Both the position numbers and the translations under genes were made by a program. From positions 1 through 55,414 of the forward strand of contig CAYGDW010000014.1 of assembly GCA_964348755.1 (NCBI GenBank): 55,414 nt of DNA, read 5' to 3'. Numbering within the stretch: the first letter of the stretch is position 1; the number at the start of each line of letters is the position of its first letter. Below are positions 7,463 through 16,144 of this stretch, one piece after another. The DNA is from UBA7960 sp964348755. Its GTDB lineage: Bacteria > Bacteroidota > Bacteroidia > Bacteroidales > UBA7960. Under the pieces are notes generated by a model. The model was not told the DNA's origin, made no database searches, and saw only the letters and a list, made by a program, of their open reading frames with translations.

Positions 7463-9019
7463 TTAATTTTTGGTAATAGTAAAGGTGCCTCCCGTTGGGG
7501 TTGGGAACATATTAATGGTATAATTCCCGGCCTCGGTTACCACAATGTTGGGTCCATCCAGGGTTAGGCTACCCGGGGTTCCTCCCAGGTTCAAAGCCCA
7601 TCCACCATTAGCCCTGAATTTGAATTCGCCGGGTGTAAGGTTCAAAGTAACCGTCATGGCTTTAGCGGTGGCATCCCATGTCAAAAAGGTATCACCCCCC
7701 CAGCCTCCGGGTGTAGCGCTGCCAATGACTGCCCATCGGTTTGCACTGTAAGTGTATGTAAAGGGCGTACTCAGGTCAAGGGTAAAGAAGTAAGTACCGG
7801 CGGTTGCAATGGTGATATTTGATCCATTAGCATCCAGGGTATGGTTTCCGGCAGTACTACCGTAGTTCAGACCCCAGTCATTGTTAGCCCTGAACTTAAA
7901 CTCGCCCACAGAAAGATTGGCGCCACCCATCCAGACTCTGTTTGCCGGATAGTATTCGAGCGGTGTATCGGTGTTCCAGCCTCCGGGAGTAGCGCTACCT
8001 ACCACACCCCAGTTGGTGTTCACGGCGGTATATGCAAGGGTAATGGCATTGACATTGAATTTGTAATAACCCATGGGCAGGCTTATATCACCACCATTGG
8101 GGTCGAGCAACCCAGGACCACCTGTTCCGTAATTTGGTCCGTTCCAGTTTGGATTGGCTGTAATTTTAAACATATTGGTAGGATTGGCCATAAATATATA
8201 GCCTTCCAGATGGTCGGGAGCGGCAGCCCGGCTTCTGATAAATGGAGATTTATCGGGAGTCCAGTTAGCTAATCCGGCACCAGGATAACTAGCTTCAACA
8301 TAATTGCCTGGCAAAAACCACGTACGGATTGACACAAGGGTAGTAAACTGCACCTGTGGGCCATAAGAGGTTCCTACACTGTTGGTTGCATAAGCTCTGA
8401 CAAAGTAGGTGGTAAGACCGGTAAGGCCGGTAAGCTGGCTTGTAAATGCACCAGGGCCCGTGCCATCGGTAGTTCTGGAGTTGGCAAGTGTGGGATTTGG
8501 CGAGGTGCTAAAAACAACCCCGCGGGCAGTTATTGGAGCACCGCCGGTTTGGGTTACATTGCCGCCGGTGGTTGCCGAGGTGCCGGCAATGTTGATAACT
8601 GGCGCAGTAGTAACAGTTGGAAGTATGGGTAAAGTGGTAAAGCTAAACTCTCTGCCATAAACCACACCCTTGGCATTAATTCCATAAGCACGGACAAAAT
8701 ACCTTGTGGCGAAGGCAAGGTTTGGAATGGCTACATTGAATGTTGCTGTTTTGGTAGTGCCGGTAAAAACTACTTTATTGTTTTCAATGGTAGGATTTGT
8801 AGCGGTATGGAAAGCGACTCCTCTTTCGACAAATCCAATTTCATCTTCCGCAATTACAAAACCAATCACCGTGGCACTGTTCGATGTAACATTCAGTACC
8901 TCTGCAGTTTGAAGGGTCGGATTAAGCTTGACCTCTTCCATTTCCTTGGTACAGGCAACAAGAATTACCACTGTTGCAAGAAAGACTCCAAAAGTTTTCA
9001 ATATCGAAACTCTTTTCAT
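7463..9019 (-). CDS. SusF/SusE-like outer-membrane glycan-binding lipoprotein
   Basis: Surface lipoprotein of 518 residues that probably binds an oligosaccharide for the SusC/D transporter. It has a lipobox at about residue 23 (VILVACT). Two fibronectin-III-like repeats follow at about 35-130 and 135-228, each ending in a TYFVRAYA/YGREFSF-type strand. Three SusE/F C-terminal repeats come next: a degenerate one (about 236-330) and two clear ones starting VVGSATPGGW and VIGSATPGGW. These contain GEFKFRANNDWGLNYG and GEFKFRANGGWALNLG. These repeats are the hallmark of SusE/SusF starch-binding domains, but the actual ligand is unknown. It is the last gene of the susCDEF-like operon, ending at the shared terminator. 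Confidence 0.85.
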   Translation of the reverse strand: MKRVSILKTFGVFLATVVILVACTKEMEEVKLNPTLQTAEVLNVTSNSATVIGFVIAEDEIGFVERGVAFHTATNPTIENNKVVFTGTTKTATFNVAIPNLAFATRYFVRAYGINAKGVVYGREFSFTTLPILPTVTTAPVINIAGTSATTGGNVTQTGGAPITARGVVFSTSPNPTLANSRTTDGTGPGAFTSQLTGLTGLTTYFVRAYATNSVGTSYGPQVQFTTLVSIRTWFLPGNYVEASYPGAGLANWTPDKSPFIRSRAAAPDHLEGYIFMANPTNMFKITANPNWNGPNYGTGGPGLLDPNGGDISLPMGYYKFNVNAITLAYTAVNTNWGVVGSATPGGWNTDTPLEYYPANRVWMGGANLSVGEFKFRANNDWGLNYGSTAGNHTLDANGSNITIATAGTYFFTLDLSTPFTYTYSANRWAVIGSATPGGWGGDTFLTWDATAKAMTVTLNLTPGEFKFRANGGWALNLGGTPGSLTLDGPNIVVTEAGNYTINMFPTPTGGTFTITKN

Positions 9020-9104
9020 GTTTTTTGTTTTTAGGATTTAGAAAGTGGTCTGGTGTTGGGCCCGGGTTTTAAACCATGAGCCCAAACACAAGCCACCAGC
9101 AAAT

Positions 9105-10133
9105 TTAGTTTCTTACAATGGTGAAAGTCCCTGTCTGATCATTAATTATGGTCAGGGTGATAGTGTAATTACCTGCCGTTACCGGAATGTTTGGACCGCC
9201 CTGCACCAGGTTGCCCGGCGTACCCCCAAGGTTCCAGGCCCAGCCATCATTTTTCCTGAATTTTATTTCGCCATCTACCAAAGTAATGGTAATAGACCAG
9301 GTTCCTGTTGCCGGGTTGTATTCCATTTTCTGGTCAGGGGCATTCCATCCGTTGGGTGTTGCCGAGCCTATCAGCCCTATCATGTACTCTTCAATGGAGA
9401 AGGTGAGGTTTGTAGTATTTGCCCTCATAAAGTGCCATCCAGCCCTGGCAGGCGCGGGCGGCACAATGCCGGCGCCGTTAACAACCAGCACTCCTGGGGC
9501 GTTTGAACCGTATGATACATTTGTATCAGGGTTGCGCAATGTAAATGCGTTGGCCGGGTTTAGCTTCACAAAACCTGTGTAAATACCATCGCCAGCGGGC
9601 GATTCAATTTTTTGGGTTATTCCCGAATTAATCAGGTCGAGTCGCGGCAACCCATACAGGGTAACATTGACAGTGCGAACAGCCGAAAAATACTGAAGGG
9701 GCCTTGTACTGGTACCCAGGGCGCCTGTTCCGGCATCAACAACCAGTTGTGCCCTGAGCCTGAAATCAATAGAACTTACCTGATCGGCCGGAAAACGCCT
9801 GAGCATGGTGGTATTCAGGTCGCTAACCCTGAACCTGATGGTATCGGCAACCGGGCCGGAATATAACACCATGGGGTTGGCAAAATTGGTGCCCGCGGGG
9901 GCGGCTTCCAGAGTATAAAGGGCTGAAGCCGTAAAACCCGGATCTACAGGAGTGCCAGTAAAAATTATGGTTTGATTGGCATTAGCCCGCTGCAGGGTCA
10001 GATTGGGCATTGAAACAATACTGGGTGGTATTGGGCTATCAAGCATTACAACTTTGGTTTCGTCCTTTTCACAACCTGATAAAAGGCCAATTAACCCAAT
10101 AAAACCAATTAGCAAAAACAAATTTCTTTTCAT
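9105..10133 (-). CDS. SusE-like outer-membrane lipoprotein
   Basis: Lipoprotein of 342 residues with lipobox LLSGC (Cys about 21). The N-terminal half resembles the SusE Ig-like domain (about 35-160, with the SIDFRLRAQLVV strand). The C-terminal half carries one clear SusE/F repeat (LIGSATPNGWNAPDQKM, then GEIKFRKNDGWAWNLGG) and a degenerate one before it. It is encoded 18 bp after susD and 85 bp before the longer SusF-like gene. The role is inferred from the family: accessory glycan capture at the cell surface. Confidence 0.85.
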   Translation of the reverse strand: MKRNLFLLIGFIGLIGLLSGCEKDETKVVMLDSPIPPSIVSMPNLTLQRANANQTIIFTGTPVDPGFTASALYTLEAAPAGTNFANPMVLYSGPVADTIRFRVSDLNTTMLRRFPADQVSSIDFRLRAQLVVDAGTGALGTSTRPLQYFSAVRTVNVTLYGLPRLDLINSGITQKIESPAGDGIYTGFVKLNPANAFTLRNPDTNVSYGSNAPGVLVVNGAGIVPPAPARAGWHFMRANTTNLTFSIEEYMIGLIGSATPNGWNAPDQKMEYNPATGTWSITITLVDGEIKFRKNDGWAWNLGGTPGNLVQGGPNIPVTAGNYTITLTIINDQTGTFTIVRN

Positions 10134-10151
10134 TTTTAAAAAGTTTAAATG

Positions 10152-11789
10152 TTAATAACCAGGGTTTTGTTGGATATTTGGATTTGCAGCGACTTCCTCG
10201 GCTGGAATGGGATACACATTGAGGTGATTGCTCACCGCGGTACCGTTGAAAGTACCTCCCTTCCATGCCCAGGTATAACCTGCACCAGTAAATAATCCGA
10301 AACGAACCAGGTCAGTGCGCCTTTGTGCTTCGTAATAAAATTCTCTGCCACGCTCGTTTATTATGAAGCGTTCGTTGAGTTGTGCCACGGTAATATCGCC
10401 CGAACTGTCGCCAAAAGCACGACGCCTGATCAGGTTAATATCAGCGACAGCACCCGGCAGATTGACCAGTCGGAAACGGGCTTCAGCCCTCATCATTATG
10501 GCATCGGCAAACCGGAAAATGGGGAAATCGGTGTTTGCATATGCGTTGTTGAAAGTGCCGGGGAAGGTTCCATCGGTATTTCGTGCAGTGAATTTATACA
10601 CACCAATGCCAAAGTCGCCGCTCGAGGAGGCACTTGGGATGTCGGGGCTTTGTTTTACTCTTAGGAAAACGCGCCTGTCGCGGCTTTGGGTAAAGAATGG
10701 GTCAGTAGTCCACGGCACAGGATTGTTGCCATAGGTAGCCAGGGTATCAATCATAACGTTAAGAAACTGTTTGGTAGCCCTGTTTCCGTTCCAGTTGGTA
10801 TTGGAGGTTAGCCCGTGAAGAGTTTCAGACCTAAGAAATACTGCATCGCTGCTCGACTGAATGAGGAAAGTGGTACCAACCCAGCCCTGAATATTATGAC
10901 CATCCTGGGCAAAAGCAAAAATCATTTCAGGATTGGCCGGCCTGTGATTGTCGGCACTAAAATTTTGGCGATAATTGGCAGCCAGCGAGTATTTGCCGCT
11001 GTTTATTACTTTGTCGGTATAAATAACTACGCTGTCCCATTTAGCGGTTCCGGTAAAAACCTGGGCATTGAGGTAAAGCCGGGCCAGAAGCATCCAGGCA
11101 GCACCCTGATCGGCTTGGGGATACGAGAAACCGGGTTCGCCAAGTTGGGGTTCAATACTTCTGAGTTCTGAAGTAATGTAGTTAAACAGTTTTTTCCTTG
11201 CCTCTGTCATACTTGGATCAAGCTGCATTGGGAAGAATTTGCCGACACCATCTGCTTCGGTTGTAAAGGGTGGATTTCCAAAAAGGTCGAGGTGCCAGTA
11301 ATATGCGAGCGCTCTTAAGAAACGGGCTTCGGCCCTGTACCTTATCACTTCGGGTGTAGTATTGCCTTCTGTAAGGTTCAGGAAGTCGTTGGCGTAGGTA
11401 ATGCTCAACCCCAGCCTTTGGTAAAGAGCCGTAAGGAATGGATTTGCAGCGCTCCAGGTCATGGTGTTCAGGTCGCCTATACCAATATCTCCCCAGGCAC
11501 AAATGGCCTCATCGGTGGGCAATTGCTGCAGGTTCCAAAGGGCACGCATGGTGGTAAAGAAATGCTCGTCAGGCACACTTATGTCTGATCCTCCTGTGGC
11601 ACCCTGGCCCGGAATAATAAAACTGGCATAAATTTTTGCCAATACCTGCCTGATATAAGCCGGGTCATCATTCAGGTTTCCCGAAAGGATTATATTAGGA
11701 TCCTTAGGAGTTACATCCAAATCTTTCAGGCATGAAGTAAAGACCATTGCCGAAAGAAGAGTTGCTATTATAAAAATGTTTCTTTTCAT
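10152..11789 (-). CDS. SusD/RagB-family nutrient-binding lipoprotein
   Basis: Surface lipoprotein of 545 residues that forms the lid of the SusC transporter. The lipobox is FTSC at about residues 17-20. The helical TPR core typical of SusD contains AEARFLRALAYYWHLDLFG. The C-terminal part includes AEARFRL, INLIRRRAFGDS and ERGREFYYEAQRRTDLVRFG, the conserved SusD closing segment. It starts 18 bp after susC. Substrate specificity cannot be read from sequence, although the SusE/F partners and LacI regulator point to an alpha-glucan or similar oligosaccharide. Confidence 0.95.
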   Translation of the reverse strand: MKRNIFIIATLLSAMVFTSCLKDLDVTPKDPNIILSGNLNDDPAYIRQVLAKIYASFIIPGQGATGGSDISVPDEHFFTTMRALWNLQQLPTDEAICAWGDIGIGDLNTMTWSAANPFLTALYQRLGLSITYANDFLNLTEGNTTPEVIRYRAEARFLRALAYYWHLDLFGNPPFTTEADGVGKFFPMQLDPSMTEARKKLFNYITSELRSIEPQLGEPGFSYPQADQGAAWMLLARLYLNAQVFTGTAKWDSVVIYTDKVINSGKYSLAANYRQNFSADNHRPANPEMIFAFAQDGHNIQGWVGTTFLIQSSSDAVFLRSETLHGLTSNTNWNGNRATKQFLNVMIDTLATYGNNPVPWTTDPFFTQSRDRRVFLRVKQSPDIPSASSSGDFGIGVYKFTARNTDGTFPGTFNNAYANTDFPIFRFADAIMMRAEARFRLVNLPGAVADINLIRRRAFGDSSGDITVAQLNERFIINERGREFYYEAQRRTDLVRFGLFTGAGYTWAWKGGTFNGTAVSNHLNVYPIPAEEVAANPNIQQNPGY

Positions 11790-11807
11790 TTGACTTCAGT
11801 TTTAATG

Positions 11808-14765
11808 TTAAAAACCCAGGCTAAGGCCAAGCAGGAAGGTACGGGGTCTTGGGTAAAAGTTGTTGTCAATACCACCCAACACCTCGGGGTCTAATCCGCT
11901 GTAGTTGGTAATTGTCAGCAAGTTTTGAACGGTCAAGCTCATGCGGAGGTTTGCACCGCCTGGCAGATTTGTGAAACGGTAACCTGCGCTCAAATAGTCA
12001 ATTTTAAGGAAAGACCCATTTTCTACAAAGTAATCGCTGGTAAACTGCCGCTTCATAAATCTTGTATTGTCAAGTGCAGTTGGTTGATTTCGCCAGAAAC
12101 CGATCGCGTACATCTGGTCAATTGAAGCACCTGCATTTACCCTGTTGTAAACATAGTTGCCAATATTTGAACGGGCGGCTGCTGCAATATCAAAGTTTTT
12201 ATAATCAAGGCGGAAAGAGAACCCGATAGAGTAATCTGGTGCAGGGTTTTTAAAAATGTATTTATCGTTATTGTCGCCAGCAACCGCGCCACCATCGCCC
12301 GAAAGGTCAACAAAGAGCCCTTCTATTGGGCGGCCGTTTGAGCCGTACACCTGCCTGTTTACAAAGAATGAGTATGCAGGATATCCAACCCTTGTAACCT
12401 GTATCTGACCAGTAAAGGCATCGCCATACAGCACGCCCAGGTAGTTTGGATCGTCACTTATCAGCAAACGGGTAACCTTGTTTTCATTGTAAGTAAGGTT
12501 CATTCCCAGGTTGAGCGAAAGATCAGGCTTAGAAATTGGGATTAGGTTCAGGGTTAACTCGGCACCTCTGTTTTCGAGGCTGCCCACATTTGTCAGAAGC
12601 CTGTTAGAGAAGTTACTTCCGCTTGGTATGGTAACCTCATTGAGCAAATCTTCGGTAACGCGTTTGTAAAGGTCGAACGAGCCGGCAATGCGGCCGTTGA
12701 AGAACCCAAAGTCGAGACCAATGTTTTGTGTGGTGGTTTCTTCCCACTTTATGTCGGGGTCGTAAGCCTCGGGACGCATTGTTGGAATGTACTCACCGCC
12801 AATCAGGTAGTAGCTGCCTGGCGAGGATATTGTATAGCGTGCCATATAGGGCAGGTATGCACCCACATCCTGCTGTCCGGTAACACCCCATCCGAGGCGC
12901 AACTTAAGTTCAGAAAGGTTACGGAAGTCGCGTAAAAATGATTCCTCATTAATTTGCCATGCAAATGCAGCCGATGGGAAAAGGCCCCACCTGTTTTCGG
13001 GCGCAAATCGCGAAGAGCCGTCATTGCGCACGGTAAAGGTAAACAGGTACCTGTCCATAAAGGTGTAGTTCAAACGGCCAAAGAAAGAAACCAGGTACAA
13101 TTCATTTATGTACTGGCTGCTGTCAGTCATTTGGTAAGGCACCTCCCTTGACACCCAACCGCGTGTATAGTTTTCTCCATCAATTTTGAAGTATTGCCAT
13201 GAATAACCACCTGTGAGGTCTATGCGGCTGTTGATTGCGCTCAGTTCCTTGTTGTAATTCAGATAAAAATCCAAAAGGTTGTTGGTGCGGGTTGCGCTGT
13301 AATCGCTTCTTCTGCCGAACAAAGGGGCTGTAAGAATAGATGGAGAGGTAACCGGCCTGTTGTTGCGTCCATCGCTTTCAGAAAAGTCGCCTGCAAGGTT
13401 CAGGTTGGCCCGAAGTTCGGGCAAAAATGGCATAGAATAATCAAACTGAATATTTCCCATAAACCGGTTTACTTCCGACCTGTTGTCAATTCTGAGGGCT
13501 TGCTGTACTGGGTTTGGCGTGCCAAGGTTTGCACCGTAGTTAGGCCATTGATAAAACCCTGAAGAGTTTGCATTTCCATCCATAATTGGGTGGGCGGGGC
13601 TCATTGCCACAGCCGAACCTACGGCACCGGGATCGCCAAAGTTGTGGTGGGTGTTCATACCCCTGGCATTCACATTAACCTTTAGTGAGTTATTGAAAAA
13701 CTCAGGGCTGAGGTTTATAGAGCCTGTTAATCTCTGCATATCGGTGTTCTTGAGAATACCATGCTGATCGGTATATCCTACCGAAACCCGGTAAGGAATA
13801 TTATGTATGGAGCCTGTAACACCAAGATTATGATCCTGAGAAACTGCCTGGCGGAAAATTTCCTGTTGCCAGTTGGTATTTTCCTGCATAAGCCTGCTAA
13901 AGCTTTCCGGTCCGAAAATGTCCCGGTATTCGAATGCAATCTGGCGAATCTGGTCGCCCGAATATACATCAACATACTCTATTGGTTCGGCCATTGAAAG
14001 GTTTACATTGTAGGTAAGGCTCATGGGTCGGCCGGCAACACCTTTTTTGGTAGTAATAATTATTACCCCGTTTGAGGCCCTGGAACCATAAATAGCAGTA
14101 GCCGATGCGTCTTTGAGTACCGTGAAAGATTCAATGTCGTTAGGATTGACAAACGACAACAGGTTTGCGCTTCCGCCCACATTGCTATTGTCAATCGGAA
14201 CACCATCAATAACAATAAGCGGGTCGTTAGAGGCATTCAGAGAAGAGCCCCCACGGATTCTGATCTGAGCTCCGGCTCCCGGGGCACCACCAGAGTTGGT
14301 AATGACAACCCCGGCGCTTTTACCTACCAGCAGTTCCTGCGGCGAGGTAATAGCCCCCTGGTTAAAATCGCGTGCACCAACAGTCGAAATTGAGCCTGTG
14401 GCATCGCTACGCCTGACAACCCCATAACCAATAACCACAATTTCGTCGAGAATGGTGGCGGCGGGATTCATCACAACGTTAATTACACGCTGATCCTGAA
14501 CAAGAACCTGTTGAGTTACAAAGCCAACAAACGAAAATACCAAAGAAGAACCCCGCCTTACTGCAATTGTGTAATTACCGTCATTGTCAGTAAGTGTTCC
14601 GACTGGAGTGTTGAGTACTGCAATCGAAACAAATGGCATGGGGCTTCCGTCCCGGGCATTTGTAACTTTTCCTGTAACCGTAATGTCCTGGCCAACTGCA
14701 TTTAAAGAAAATACAATGGCAGACAAGAGCAACAGAAATCGCAAAATTTGCACACGTTTCTTCAT
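11808..14765 (-). CDS. SusC/RagA-family TonB-dependent outer-membrane transporter
   Basis: TonB-dependent oligosaccharide transporter of 985 residues. After a signal peptide (about 1-25) there is a carboxypeptidase-regulatory-like domain (TVTGKVTNARDGSPMPFVS, about 29-110). A TonB-box-like DEIVVIGYG stretch follows, then the plug domain with QIRIRGGSSLNASNDPLIVI and DGVPID, and a 22-strand barrel ending in the short SusC-type C-terminus FLLGLSLGF. There is no STN anti-sigma interaction domain, so regulation is probably through the divergent LacI protein rather than an ECF sigma/anti-sigma pair. It is the first gene of the operon. Confidence 0.96.
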   Translation of the reverse strand: MKKRVQILRFLLLLSAIVFSLNAVGQDITVTGKVTNARDGSPMPFVSIAVLNTPVGTLTDNDGNYTIAVRRGSSLVFSFVGFVTQQVLVQDQRVINVVMNPAATILDEIVVIGYGVVRRSDATGSISTVGARDFNQGAITSPQELLVGKSAGVVITNSGGAPGAGAQIRIRGGSSLNASNDPLIVIDGVPIDNSNVGGSANLLSFVNPNDIESFTVLKDASATAIYGSRASNGVIIITTKKGVAGRPMSLTYNVNLSMAEPIEYVDVYSGDQIRQIAFEYRDIFGPESFSRLMQENTNWQQEIFRQAVSQDHNLGVTGSIHNIPYRVSVGYTDQHGILKNTDMQRLTGSINLSPEFFNNSLKVNVNARGMNTHHNFGDPGAVGSAVAMSPAHPIMDGNANSSGFYQWPNYGANLGTPNPVQQALRIDNRSEVNRFMGNIQFDYSMPFLPELRANLNLAGDFSESDGRNNRPVTSPSILTAPLFGRRSDYSATRTNNLLDFYLNYNKELSAINSRIDLTGGYSWQYFKIDGENYTRGWVSREVPYQMTDSSQYINELYLVSFFGRLNYTFMDRYLFTFTVRNDGSSRFAPENRWGLFPSAAFAWQINEESFLRDFRNLSELKLRLGWGVTGQQDVGAYLPYMARYTISSPGSYYLIGGEYIPTMRPEAYDPDIKWEETTTQNIGLDFGFFNGRIAGSFDLYKRVTEDLLNEVTIPSGSNFSNRLLTNVGSLENRGAELTLNLIPISKPDLSLNLGMNLTYNENKVTRLLISDDPNYLGVLYGDAFTGQIQVTRVGYPAYSFFVNRQVYGSNGRPIEGLFVDLSGDGGAVAGDNNDKYIFKNPAPDYSIGFSFRLDYKNFDIAAAARSNIGNYVYNRVNAGASIDQMYAIGFWRNQPTALDNTRFMKRQFTSDYFVENGSFLKIDYLSAGYRFTNLPGGANLRMSLTVQNLLTITNYSGLDPEVLGGIDNNFYPRPRTFLLGLSLGF

Positions 14766-14847
14766 ACTCTGTTGTTTTAAATTAAAATTGTTTGAATGAC
14801 AATTTCTAAAAAATTTTTGGAAAATGTTGGATTAGGATGATTGTTAA

Positions 14848-14855
14848 CAAAAGTA
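14848..14855 (-). promoter_or_regulatory. Candidate -7 element TACTTTTG for the susC operon
   Basis: Exact TAnnTTTG match on the minus strand, about 85 bp upstream of the susC ATG, in the divergent susC/lacI interval. No matching -33 TTTG box is visible. Confidence 0.5.
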
Positions 14856-14917
14856 AAAAAACTTGGCTTATTTTATAATTTAATTTAGTTGATTATCAGT
14901 TTTTTTAGCTAAAATTA

Positions 14918-14933
14918 CTGCAAAGGTTTGCGG
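14918..14933. promoter_or_regulatory. Candidate LacI-family operator
   Basis: Inverted repeat CTGCAAA GG TTTGCGG (six of seven base pairs) with the TGCAAA/TTTGC(A) character and two-base centre common in LacI-family operators. It lies between the diverging regulator and susC genes, about 60 bp upstream of the candidate susC -7 element and 78 bp before the regulator start. It could therefore control both. Assignment is by position and symmetry only. Confidence 0.5.
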
Positions 14934-14983
14934 CATCGATTGCAATTTTTTTTCAATCAACAAACCAGCCCGGATAATTGTTG

Positions 14984-14991
14984 TATCTTGG
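14984..14991 (+). promoter_or_regulatory. Candidate -7 element TATCTTGG for the LacI-family gene
   Basis: One-mismatch TAnnTTTG element 20 bp upstream of the regulator ATG. The leader would be short. Confidence 0.35.
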
Positions 14992-15010
14992 CGGTTAAAC
15001 AGCATTTTTT

Positions 15011-16021
15011 ATGAAAACCCAACCGGCATCTATCAATGATATAGCAAAAGCGCTTGGCATTTCGGCCTCAACGGTTTCGCGTGCCTTAAGGGGCCACCCT
15101 GATATTAATGCAGATACCCGGCACAGGGTGCAGGAGTTTGCCCGAAAAGTAAACTACCGGCCAAATGCACTTGCTTTGGGTTTAAAGCACCAGCGCTCAT
15201 TTACCCTTGGGATTATCATTCCTGAAATCATCCACCATTTTTTTTCGTCGATAATAAGCGGTATTGAAGAAATTGCCTACAGCAAGGGGTACCGGGTAAT
15301 GATTTGCCAGTCGAACGAAGATTTTCAGAGAGAGGTAATTAATTTGCAGGCATTGATTGACCACCGGGTCGATGGTTTGTTGGTTTCGCATAGCAAGACT
15401 ACTGAAAATTTTCAGCATTTTTTTGAAGCCGCTCAAAGCAATCTACCTATAGTATTTATAGATCGTTTTGTCAATGAGTTGAATACCGACAAGGTTATTA
15501 CCGATGATTTTCAGGGGGCTTGTATGGTAACCAGCCATTTAATTGAGCGAGGCCGAAAAAACATAATTCATTTGGCCGCACCCACCCAATTAGTTGTTGG
15601 CCGCGAAAGACACCGGGGATACCTTGAGGCCCTTAAAAAATTTGGACTGCAAGCCAATGAGGAATTGGTTTTTCAGTGCGACACCCCTGCGGGTGTAATG
15701 GCTCAAAAAGATAAGATACTGAAATTGGCCACAAAAATTGACAGTATTTTTGCAGTAAATGACTTTACGGCCATTGCCGCAATGAAAATTATTCAGGAGG
15801 CTGGTTATAAAGTTCCCGACCATATTGCAGTAGCGGGCTTTGGCGACGACCCCATTGCCAGCATAGTAAAGCCCAGCCTTACCACAGTTGAGCAAAAAGG
15901 ATTTGAAATGGGGATGCATGCTGTAAAAATGCTGATTGAGCGCATAGAACAACCCCGGGGTGATTTTGAACCAAAGACGGAGGTCTTTCCTGTAAAAATT
16001 ATAGTAAGGGAATCAACGTAG
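15011..16021 (+). CDS. LacI-family transcriptional regulator
   Basis: DNA-binding sugar-responsive regulator of 336 residues. The N-terminal helix-turn-helix reads INDIAKALGISASTVSRALR (about residues 8-27) and is followed by the hinge helix NYRPNALALGL. The rest is a periplasmic-binding-protein-like effector domain (SFTLGIIIPEI onward, with VDGLLVS and AVNDFTAIAAMKIIQEAG). It is transcribed divergently from the susCDEF-like operon, which is its likely target. Effector and sign of regulation are unknown. In related Bacteroidota loci such regulators respond to maltodextrin-like sugars. Confidence 0.94.
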   Translation: MKTQPASINDIAKALGISASTVSRALRGHPDINADTRHRVQEFARKVNYRPNALALGLKHQRSFTLGIIIPEIIHHFFSSIISGIEEIAYSKGYRVMICQSNEDFQREVINLQALIDHRVDGLLVSHSKTTENFQHFFEAAQSNLPIVFIDRFVNELNTDKVITDDFQGACMVTSHLIERGRKNIIHLAAPTQLVVGRERHRGYLEALKKFGLQANEELVFQCDTPAGVMAQKDKILKLATKIDSIFAVNDFTAIAAMKIIQEAGYKVPDHIAVAGFGDDPIASIVKPSLTTVEQKGFEMGMHAVKMLIERIEQPRGDFEPKTEVFPVKIIVREST

Positions 16022-16144
16022 CTCCATTTTTTAGCTTTGTCGATCAGGTTTTTGTATGGAAAGCCCTATTGGGTATTTGAGTAGCAATCAAACCAGCCAT
16101 TTGAGTTCGGAAGCAAGCCAGTTTGTTGGCGTTCTTGCAATCAG

